A stretch of DNA of 64,000 bases from Alphaproteobacteria bacterium (GTDB taxonomy: Bacteria > Myxococcota_A > UBA796 > CAJQPC01), in assembly GCA_020632795.1 (NCBI GenBank), contig JACKEV010000006.1, positions 864,501-928,500 of the forward strand. Reading direction: 5' to 3'. Of the stretch, positions 16,471 through 23,644 are shown one piece after another (position 1 is the first letter of the stretch; every line of letters starts with the position of its first letter). The position numbers and the translations under genes are program-made. The notes beneath the pieces are model-generated. The model was not told the DNA's origin and did no database searches. It was given only the letters and a program-made list of their open reading frames with translations.

Positions 16471-19400
16471 AGCTCGACCTCTCCGGGGATCGTCTCCGGC
16501 TGGACCTCACCGACCCGGCGCTGCGCCTGACCCGGGCCCAGGCCCAGGCGATGGCCACCGACCGGGAGATCATCGTGAGCGCGGGCGCGGGCGCGGGCAA
16601 GACCCACACCCTGGCCCTGCGCTACGTGGCGCTGCTCCTGGAGCTGGCCGAGGACGCCGTCGCCGAGACCCCCGCGTCCCCCCGCCCGGACATCGAGGGC
16701 GTGCTGGTGCTGACCTTCACCGAGAAGGCCGCCCAGGAGATGGCCGAGCGCTGCTACCAGCGCCTGCTGCAGCTCGCTGGGGAGATCCGCACGAGCAAGG
16801 CCGAGATCACCGAGCGCTACGACGCGCACCGCGCCCAGGCCCTGGCCGCCGCGGTCGACCACCTCGTCGACACCTTCACCCACGCCCGCATCCACACCTT
16901 CCACGGCTTCTGCGCCCGGCTGCTCCAGGAGTTCCCCGCCGAGACCCGCACCGCCCCGGGCTTCGAGGTGCTGGATCAGGGCCGCGCCGACGCCCTGCGC
17001 CTGGACGCCGTGGAGCGGGCCTTCGCCGAGCTGGCCGCCAACGACGCCGACGGCCTGGCCCTGCTCATGGACGCCTTCGGCAACCGCTACGCCCTGATCG
17101 AGGCGCTGTCCAAGGCGGTCGCCGAGCGCGGTGTGCTGCGGGAGCGCATGCAGGCCCATGCCCGCGCCCAGGTGAGCGAGCGCTGGCTGCTGCAGCGCGC
17201 CCCCCTCGACCCCGAGTCGGTGCGGAGCTGGCTGGTGCGCCGGGGCAAGCCCACGATCGAGGTCGTCTGCACGGTCCTGGCGCCGGTCATGACGGTGGTG
17301 CCCTGGCTGACCGAGTGCGACGTGCTGCGCCTGCGGGAGCGCCTGCGGCTGCTGCCCGACGACCCCCTGCACCTCAACGAGCTGTACCTCACCACCCTGC
17401 GCTGCCTGCTGGACAGCAAGAACGCCCGGCTGCGCAGCCTGCGCAGCTACCTGACCATCGGCAAGACCACGGACTGGCCCGACCGCTCCAGCTACAAGGC
17501 CGCCAAGGAACACCTGGAGGCGGTCTGGGACGGCTGCGCCGACTGGCCCGAGCGGGTGGTGGCCGCCGAGCGCCTGCCCACCCGCGCCGACCGTACCCTG
17601 CTGGACGTGCTGCGGGTGTTCTCCACCGTGGCCTTGCGCGCCGAGGGGCTGCTCAAAGAGGGCCTCGCCGAACGCAACGCCATGGACTTCGCCGGCCTCC
17701 AGCTCCGGGCCGCCCAGGCCATCGAGCGGCGCCAGGGGCTGCTCGCCCAGCTCCGGCGGCGGCACCGATACCTCATGGTGGACGAGTTCCAGGACACCGA
17801 TCAGGTCCAGTGGGACATCGTGCGGGCCATCGGGCGCCCCGAGGGCCCCGACGCCCCCTCCGACCGCATCTTCCTGGTCGGGGACACCAAGCAGGCCATC
17901 TACGGCTTCCGGGGCGGCGACGTCACCGTCTTCGCCCAGGCCCGCGAGGATCTGGGCATCGAGCCGCAGGTCTTCCCGGAGAACTTCCGCAGCCACCCCC
18001 GGCTGATCGACTGGTTCAACGACTTCTTCATGACCGTGCTGGGGCGCCCCTCCCCGGCCCGACCGGCCTTCGAGGCCCACTACGAGCCCCTGGTCGCCGG
18101 CCGCGAGGACCCCCCCGACGCCCCCGGCGGCAGCATCACCCTCGTCCAGCACAGCGCCCGCCCCGGCCCCGAGGCCGCCGAGCTGGAGGCCCAGGTCGCC
18201 GCCCGCTTCATCGGGGGCCGGATCCTCACCGCCGACGGCCCCTTCGCCCTGCTCGACCCCCTGAACCGCGAGAAGCACCCCTCCCCGCCGGTCGCCATCC
18301 TCATCCGGGCCCGGACCCACCTCAGCCGGTGGGAGAGCGCCCTGCGCGAGCACGGCATCGCCTATGTGGTGGCCGGCGGCGTGGGCTTCTGGCGCCGCCC
18401 CGAGGTCATGGACCTCGTCAACGCCCTGGACACCCTGGCCAACCGGGAGCGCACCTCCCTGGTGGGTCTCCTGCGCTCCCCGCTGTTCTGCGTGGAGGAC
18501 CAGCACATCCAGGACCTCTACAGCACGGGCTTCCTGGACGGGTTCGACTTCCGCAAGCTGCCCGAGGGCACCGCCCCCGCCATCCTGGAGGCCCAGACGC
18601 GCCTGCGCCGCCTCGTGCGCATGCGGGACCGCCTGCCCCCCGCCGCGCTGCTGGACCAGCTCATCGCCGACTGCGCCGCCTGGCACCTCTACGGGCTGGA
18701 GGACGACGGCGGCCAGGCCGAGGCCAACGCCCGCCGCCTCGTCGGTCTGGTCCACACCATGGACCAGCAGTCCGTGGGCAGCCTGGAGGACGTCGCCCGC
18801 CAGCTCGTGGAGCAGGTGCGCCAGAACGCCCGGGAGTCCGAGGCCAGCGTCACCCCCGCCGCCGCGCGGGTGGTGCTGATGACGGTGCACGCCTCCAAGG
18901 GCCTGGAGTTCCCCGTGGTGGTCATCCCCGGGCTGGCCGATCTGCTCCGCCCGGTGGTCGAGCCCCTCATCGTGCGCCGCCTGGACGGACGCTGGGAGAT
19001 GGCCAGCCGCGCCCCCGACCGCCATGCCGCGGTTCAGCGCCGGGTCAAGCCGGGCCTGCTGCGCGAGCTGGCCGAGGTGCGCAAGCGCGAGGAGCTGGCC
19101 GAGCACAAGCGCCTGCTCTACGTCGCCGCCACCCGCGCCCGGGATCACGTCGTGCTGCTGGGGCGGGTGAACAGCCGCGCCGTTGGCGAGCCCGCCACCT
19201 GGATGGACATGGTGCAGAGCCACCACGGCACCCCGCCCATCCCCGGCGCCCACCTCGACGTGCTCGACGCCGACGACCTTCTCGAGCTGGCGGTGCCGCG
19301 CACCACCGCGCCGGCCCCCCTGGCCTCGCCCACCCGCGACGCCCGCCGCAACGTGGCCCCCCTGGCCACCACCTGGGAGATCGAGGTCTCCCCCTCGGGC

Positions 19401-20165
19401 CTGGATCTGTACCTGGAGTGCCCGGCGCGGTGGTACCGGCGGCACCTGCTGGGGGTCTCCGAGCACGTCAACCGCCGCCAGGTCCGCGAGGAGGCCCTCG
19501 CGGCGGCCCGCGGCGAGGTCATCCACAGCCTGCTGGAGGACGGCCTGGCCGACCAGCCCGAGCTGGCCCGCGCCCGCTGGGAGGCCCGCGCCCACGCCGA
19601 GGGCCTCGCCGCTGATGAGGTGGAGCGCCTCCTGCCCCGGCTGCTGGATCACCTCGCCCGCAGCGCCGCCGACCCCTGGCTCCAGCGGGTGATGGGCGCA
19701 CCGGGTTGGCCCGAGGTGCCCTTCCGCATCCCCCACAAGGATCTGGTGGTGCGCGGCAAGGTGGACCGCATCTGGAGGGACCCCGACAGCGGCGCCTGGA
19801 GCGTGCTGGACTATAAGTCCGAGGCGCTTGCCCATGGCGCGCGGGAGTCCGCGAAGCGCCACGAGACCCAGCTCCTCAGCTACGTCTGGGCGGCGAACAA
19901 GGTGCTGTCCGGCCGCGGTCATGGGGGCGTCAGCAGCGCGCAGCTCTACTTCACCGAGCTGGCCGAGGCCGTGGAGCTGGGCCCCTACGACGACGCCCGT
20001 CTGGCGGGCTTTGAGGCGCTGCTGGAGCAGATCGCGGACATGGCCCGGCTGAGCTGGACCGAGGTGGAGCGCGCGGTCACCGAGGCCGAGGCGCCGCGCC
20101 CCTGCCGGGACTGCGGGTTCTTCACCCGAGGCTGCTCCGGGTGGCGCCCGCCCGAGGAGCGTTGA
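16467..20165 (+). CDS. addA: AddA-like UvrD-family helicase with C-terminal RecB nuclease
   Basis: 1232 residues from the GTG at 16467, which overlaps the addB stop; GGAGGAGG sits just ahead. All superfamily 1 motifs are visible: Q motif LTRAQAQAM, Walker A AGAGAGKT (about 40-46), TFTEKAAQEM, Walker B MVDEFQDTD (about 436), VGDTKQAIYGFRGGD, TVHASKGLEFP (about 805), and YVAATRARD (about 884). The nuclease domain has GEVIHSLLEDG, VRGKVDRIW (about 1094) and LDYKSE (about 1114). Four Cys surround it (LECPARW near 984 and CRDCGFFTRGC at the end), resembling the AddB iron-sulfur motif, which AddA normally lacks. With AddB it should unwind and resect broken DNA ends. Confidence 0.92.
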   Translation: MKLDLSGDRLRLDLTDPALRLTRAQAQAMATDREIIVSAGAGAGKTHTLALRYVALLLELAEDAVAETPASPRPDIEGVLVLTFTEKAAQEMAERCYQRLLQLAGEIRTSKAEITERYDAHRAQALAAAVDHLVDTFTHARIHTFHGFCARLLQEFPAETRTAPGFEVLDQGRADALRLDAVERAFAELAANDADGLALLMDAFGNRYALIEALSKAVAERGVLRERMQAHARAQVSERWLLQRAPLDPESVRSWLVRRGKPTIEVVCTVLAPVMTVVPWLTECDVLRLRERLRLLPDDPLHLNELYLTTLRCLLDSKNARLRSLRSYLTIGKTTDWPDRSSYKAAKEHLEAVWDGCADWPERVVAAERLPTRADRTLLDVLRVFSTVALRAEGLLKEGLAERNAMDFAGLQLRAAQAIERRQGLLAQLRRRHRYLMVDEFQDTDQVQWDIVRAIGRPEGPDAPSDRIFLVGDTKQAIYGFRGGDVTVFAQAREDLGIEPQVFPENFRSHPRLIDWFNDFFMTVLGRPSPARPAFEAHYEPLVAGREDPPDAPGGSITLVQHSARPGPEAAELEAQVAARFIGGRILTADGPFALLDPLNREKHPSPPVAILIRARTHLSRWESALREHGIAYVVAGGVGFWRRPEVMDLVNALDTLANRERTSLVGLLRSPLFCVEDQHIQDLYSTGFLDGFDFRKLPEGTAPAILEAQTRLRRLVRMRDRLPPAALLDQLIADCAAWHLYGLEDDGGQAEANARRLVGLVHTMDQQSVGSLEDVARQLVEQVRQNARESEASVTPAAARVVLMTVHASKGLEFPVVVIPGLADLLRPVVEPLIVRRLDGRWEMASRAPDRHAAVQRRVKPGLLRELAEVRKREELAEHKRLLYVAATRARDHVVLLGRVNSRAVGEPATWMDMVQSHHGTPPIPGAHLDVLDADDLLELAVPRTTAPAPLASPTRDARRNVAPLATTWEIEVSPSGLDLYLECPARWYRRHLLGVSEHVNRRQVREEALAAARGEVIHSLLEDGLADQPELARARWEARAHAEGLAADEVERLLPRLLDHLARSAADPWLQRVMGAPGWPEVPFRIPHKDLVVRGKVDRIWRDPDSGAWSVLDYKSEALAHGARESAKRHETQLLSYVWAANKVLSGRGHGGVSSAQLYFTELAEAVELGPYDDARLAGFEALLEQIADMARLSWTEVERAVTEAEAPRPCRDCGFFTRGCSGWRPPEER

Positions 20166-20204
20166 CACCTGCTTTGCAGATCGGCGGGCAGGTCGGAAAT
20201 AAAT

Positions 20205-20219
20205 CCTGAATGATTCAGG
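20205..20219. promoter_or_regulatory. Palindrome in AT-rich intergenic patch
   Basis: CCTGAATGATTCAGG is a perfect palindrome around a central G, next to AATAAAT in the 200 bases between addA and the AgmX-like gene. It may be an operator or a small hairpin. A weak promoter reading is TTGCAG (20174-20179) with ATAAAT (20199-20204) at 19-base spacing. I see no clear promoter closer to the downstream ATG at 20366. Confidence 0.4.
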
Positions 20220-20365
20220 GCATCTGAGTCGTTCTGTCAAGCGTTGTTCAACACCCCGGGGGGCTCGGAACTGCGCGCGGTCGTCCCTGTCACAAGGACC
20301 AGAACCCAGGCGAACCCCTCAGCAGCCCAGGAGGGAGACGCCACACAGACACGACGAGGTGTGCG

Positions 20366-21802
20366 ATGACGACCCCGCGCGGAACGGCCCAGCTCTGCAA
20401 CGACTCCACCAACGACTGGCGGGAGGCCCTCCACAGCTCCGACGACGCCGTCGCCCAGCTCACCGGCTCCGGCCCCGGCCGCGGCGCGCTGGGCCTCGAC
20501 CCCAAGCGCGGCCCCGTGCTCGAGGTGGCCCAGGCCTGGAGCGGGACCCTGGTGGACGTCCGTCACTACGCCGAAGGAAAGGTGACTCTGGGCGTCCTCG
20601 ACGCCGAGTTCCCCGTCGCCTCCGAGCTGCTCCCCGAGGACGGCTTCCCCCTCGCCGTCGCCGGCCCTGCGGGCTTCACGGTGACCGTGGCGGACCGCTG
20701 GCGCTGCACCCTGCACGCCCAGGGCGTGTCCACCCCGCTCGACGCCCTGCTCACCAGCGGCCGGGCGACCCCCAGCGGCATGGGACTGTATGACATCACG
20801 CTCCGCGACGGCGAGCAGCTCGTCGCCGACATCGGCCCCTCGACCTTCGCGCTGCGCTCCGTCGCGGCCGGGAGCCGGGTGGCGGGCGTCCGGCGCGCCC
20901 CGGACGGCGCGATGCTGGGCTCGCTGGTCTTCGCGACCTTCCTCGGCACGATGCTCACCATCGTGGCGGCCACCCAGCCCCCGCGCGCCGAGAACGAGGT
21001 CATGGCCATCCCCGACCGCTTCGCCGAGGTGATGCTCGCCAAGCCCCCGGAGCAGCCGCCCGCCCCCAAGGCCGAGATGCAGCGCAAGACCGAGTCCGGA
21101 GAGCGCATGAAGCGCGAGGAGGGCAAGAGCGGCAAGCGCGACGCCCAGATGGAGCGCGCCCGGGGCCGGGATCTGGCCCAGCGGCAGGCGGACATGGAGG
21201 TCGCCAACAACGCCGGCATCATGGGCGTCTTCTCCGACGACGGCGGCCTGGACGGCGTGCTGAACGGCTCGGGCCTGGACTCGGCCATCACCGGCGGCAT
21301 CGGCGGGCTGATCGGCGCCAAGGGCACCCAGATCGGCTCCGGCTGGGGCTCGCGGGGCAGCGGCCTGGGCGGCGGCGGCCGGGTGGCCTCCGGCGTCGGC
21401 CTGGGGACCCACGGGCGCAGCACCGGCGACGGCTACGGCACCCCCACCGGCGGCGACGGCAAGCGTGAGGGCCCCGATGTCCTCCCCGGCGGCAAGTCCA
21501 TCGTGGTGGGTGCGCTCGATCGCGCACAGATCGACGCCGTGATGAAGCGCAACCTGTCCCGGTTCCGCTACTGCTACCAGCGCGAGCTGACGAGGGACCC
21601 GACCCTGAGCGGCAAGATCACGCTCAGCTTCGCCATCGCGAAGGACGGGCACGTCTCCAGCGCGAACGTCAAGTCCAGCAGCCTGGGCTCCGAGCCGGTG
21701 GAGAGCTGCATGCTCAGCACCGTGCGCACGCTCACCTTCCCCGAGCCCAAGGGCGGTGGCGTGGTCATCGTGTCCTATCCCTTCCTGTTCTCTCAGGGGT
21801 AG
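20366..21802 (+). CDS. AgmX/PglI-type protein (gliding-motility and envelope family)
   Basis: 478 residues from the ATG at 20366, preceded by GAGGTG. The N-terminal 170 residues are a soluble beta-rich domain of the FHA-like kind found in AgmX proteins. One membrane segment follows (MLGSLVFATFLGTMLTIVAA, about 190-209), then a Lys/Glu/Arg-rich linker, a long Gly/Ser-rich segment, and the AgmX/PglI C-terminal domain: MKRNLSRFRYCYQREL, GKITLSFAIAKDGHV, ESCMLSTVRTLTFP. The two Cys (CYQ and SCM) are characteristic. The family is largely restricted to Myxococcota, where it serves gliding or TonB-like envelope processes. It stands alone, and its partner system is not in the window. Confidence 0.85.
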   Translation: MTTPRGTAQLCNDSTNDWREALHSSDDAVAQLTGSGPGRGALGLDPKRGPVLEVAQAWSGTLVDVRHYAEGKVTLGVLDAEFPVASELLPEDGFPLAVAGPAGFTVTVADRWRCTLHAQGVSTPLDALLTSGRATPSGMGLYDITLRDGEQLVADIGPSTFALRSVAAGSRVAGVRRAPDGAMLGSLVFATFLGTMLTIVAATQPPRAENEVMAIPDRFAEVMLAKPPEQPPAPKAEMQRKTESGERMKREEGKSGKRDAQMERARGRDLAQRQADMEVANNAGIMGVFSDDGGLDGVLNGSGLDSAITGGIGGLIGAKGTQIGSGWGSRGSGLGGGGRVASGVGLGTHGRSTGDGYGTPTGGDGKREGPDVLPGGKSIVVGALDRAQIDAVMKRNLSRFRYCYQRELTRDPTLSGKITLSFAIAKDGHVSSANVKSSSLGSEPVESCMLSTVRTLTFPEPKGGGVVIVSYPFLFSQG

Positions 21803-21871
21803 TGACCCAATGGTGGGCCGCGAATCCTCCCAACGGCAGGGCGAGCGGGATCGGTAGGACACGACCTCTTC

Positions 21872-21904
21872 GAGCCTGCGGCGTCACCGGTGCGCCGCAG
21901 GCTC
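21872..21904. terminator. Hairpin between convergent genes
   Basis: GAGCCTGCGGCG pairs perfectly with CGCCGCAGGCTC across a nine-base loop. It lies 70 bases after the AgmX-like gene and 37 bases before the end of the convergent YceI gene. There is no U tract, which is common for terminators in GC-rich genomes. It would work in either direction. Confidence 0.65.
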
Positions 21905-21940
21905 CCCCCATTTCGAACGGCGTCGACCGTACGGGATGCG

Positions 21941-22669
21941 CTACTTCTCGGCGGGTGGGACCTTGTCGGCCTCGCCCGCGCCCTCGGGCTGGCCGCTGGG
22001 GGGCTCGGTGCCCGGGATCTGCGCGTCGCCCAGCGCCACGCGGACGCTCAGCGTGACCTCGGCCGAGAGGGAGTCATGGGCGCAAAGGACCCGCAGGGCC
22101 TCACGCTGCTCGGACAGGCCGAACGGATCGCTGTCAAGCTTCACCGGGGCCGAGGACTCCACGACGAAGGCCTGCTCGGCGGTGCGGGCGACCTTGATCG
22201 GCAGGCTGACCGGGTGGGTGGCGCCGTGGAAGGTGAGCTGGCCCTCCAGGGTCATCTCGGCCGGGGCGCCGCCGATGGCGAGCGGCTCGGCGGGGTTGCC
22301 CTTGACGCCGCTGACCGCGTAGGTGGCCGTGCCGTGGGAGGCCACCTCGAAGAAGGTCTCCTTCACCCGGTTGTCCCGCAGCTCCAGGCCGCTGTTCCAG
22401 GTGGCGAGGTCCACGGAGATGGTGCCGTCGAGGCCCTTCCAGTGGTCGAGGTCGGCGATCTGCAGGCTGCCGGACACGCCCTCGATGCGGCCGGGGACCT
22501 CGGCGGTCTCGTTCTTGACCGTGATGACGTCGACCACGCCCTTCACCGGCAGCGTGGCGGCCTTGGGCGCGGGGGGGGCGACGGGCTCGGCAGGGGGCTC
22601 GACGGGCGCTTCCCCGGTGCAGGCGAAGAGGACGGTCAGGCCGAGGACGGCGGTCAACATGCGGGACAT
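21941..22669 (-). CDS. YceI-family lipoprotein
   Basis: 242 residues with a lipoprotein signal (LTVLFAC lipobox) and a Pro/Glu/Ala-rich linker. The YceI lipocalin-like beta-barrel spans about residues 45-210 (LQIADLDHWKG, ISVDLATWNSGLELRDNRVKE, FHGATHPVSLPIKV). YceI proteins bind isoprenoid-type lipids in the periplasm and have been linked to stress responses. GGAG lies five bases before the ATG, in the context GGAGTCCAGATG, which recurs exactly at the lipoprotein gene starting at 51479. Its own promoter sits in the end of the upstream hydrolase gene. The tail is Pro/Gly/Glu rich. Confidence 0.88.
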   Translation of the reverse strand: MSRMLTAVLGLTVLFACTGEAPVEPPAEPVAPPAPKAATLPVKGVVDVITVKNETAEVPGRIEGVSGSLQIADLDHWKGLDGTISVDLATWNSGLELRDNRVKETFFEVASHGTATYAVSGVKGNPAEPLAIGGAPAEMTLEGQLTFHGATHPVSLPIKVARTAEQAFVVESSAPVKLDSDPFGLSEQREALRVLCAHDSLSAEVTLSVRVALGDAQIPGTEPPSGQPEGAGEADKVPPAEK

Positions 22670-22695
22670 CTGGACTCCACGGATGGGCGAGGAGT

Positions 22696-22724
22696 GCCGT
22701 AGTCCGCGGCCTGCCGCCGGTCAA
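22696..22724 (-). promoter_or_regulatory. Candidate promoter of the YceI gene
   Basis: Minus-strand TTGACC (22719-22724), 17 bases, TACGGC (22696-22701). The -35 box includes the TGA stop of the upstream hydrolase gene, the same arrangement as between the MopE paralogues. The -10 box is weak. Confidence 0.4.
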
Positions 22725-23644
22725 GCCGAACCGGGCCGCTCCAGGTCGACCTCGAAGGCCGCCAGGGTGTCGGGGACCGGCGCGTCGGCGCGGGTCTTCG
22801 CCAGCTCCAGCGCGATGACCCCGGCCAGGTGCTCCCGCTCCACCTCGTCGACCTCCAGGAAGAAGAAGCGGCCCCGGGGCAGCTCCCGGGCGATGCGGGG
22901 GTAGTGGCTGCGGTCGTGGACCTTGTCGTGGGAGCCATTGAAGACCAGCACCTCGCGCGCGATGGCCCCCAGGCGGCCGTACAGCTCGACGTCGGCGGCG
23001 GCCGCGGCGGCGCGGGACCACCGGAGGGTGTCGGCGGCGGCGATCGCGGACTCGGCGCGGGCCCGCTGGCGAGGCTGATCCATGCCGTGCAGGGCCACGG
23101 CCGAGATCGGCGCCCGCAGGAGGTCCACCAGCTCCGGCGGGATGTGGGGCGCGAGGTAGCGCAGCAGCAGCTTGGGGAACCACATCGCGTGCATCGGGTC
23201 GTAGACCGCGACGGTGGGCGGGTCGAAGGCCCCGCGCATGAGCCCCTCCAGGACCAGCGTGGCCCCCCAACAGCTCCCCATCAGGACGTGATCCCGGCCG
23301 CTCACCCCCAGGTGGTCCAGGGCCAGCCCGATGTCCCGCGCCATCGCCCCCACCGAGAAGTCGGGGTGCTCGGTGGTGAGCGTGGTGGTGCGCTTCTCCA
23401 GGGTCTCGATGACGATCAGCTCCACCCGGGCCTGGGTCAGCGCGTAGAAGTCCTGCCAGCTCGCGACGGTGGCCCCGAAGCCCGGGATGAGGACCACCGG
23501 GCGGCCGGTGGGCGCCGCAGGTCGGGTGCGCAGGACCCGCAGGGAGCCGTCCTGGACCGGGACGAAGCTGATCTCGGCGACCTCCTCGAAGGGCCGGGGG
23601 TCAGCGGGGCCGTGGAGCTGCGCGCGCAGCCAGTCGGCGCTCAT
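22721..23644 (-). CDS. Alpha/beta hydrolase with cysteine at the nucleophile elbow
   Basis: 307 residues. The fold is clear: oxyanion-loop segment VVLIPGFGATVASW near residue 50, the nucleophile elbow MGSCWGAT near 122, and a late FNGSHDKVHDRSHY segment. The elbow has Cys where lipases and esterases have Ser (G-x-C-x-G). Cys at this place is known in dienelactone hydrolases and in PHA synthases (PhaC). The sequence around it (LEGLMRG, VAVYDPMHAMWF) is loosely PhaC-like, but the protein is short for a PhaC. It overlaps the NorD-like VWA gene upstream by ATGA, so the two are coexpressed. The substrate is unknown. Confidence 0.75.
   Translation of the reverse strand: MSADWLRAQLHGPADPRPFEEVAEISFVPVQDGSLRVLRTRPAAPTGRPVVLIPGFGATVASWQDFYALTQARVELIVIETLEKRTTTLTTEHPDFSVGAMARDIGLALDHLGVSGRDHVLMGSCWGATLVLEGLMRGAFDPPTVAVYDPMHAMWFPKLLLRYLAPHIPPELVDLLRAPISAVALHGMDQPRQRARAESAIAAADTLRWSRAAAAAADVELYGRLGAIAREVLVFNGSHDKVHDRSHYPRIARELPRGRFFFLEVDEVEREHLAGVIALELAKTRADAPVPDTLAAFEVDLERPGSA

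Noticed and set aside
16155..20240. Open frame of about 1360 codons on the minus strand opposite addA
   Set aside because: It is the antisense shadow of a gene with complete helicase motifs. Its composition (Gly, Gln, His, Val runs) is the usual artefact of reading GC-rich DNA backwards.
20237..21862. Minus-strand open frame opposite the AgmX-like gene
   Set aside because: Low-complexity shadow of the Gly-rich coding region; the plus strand carries a recognised C-terminal domain.
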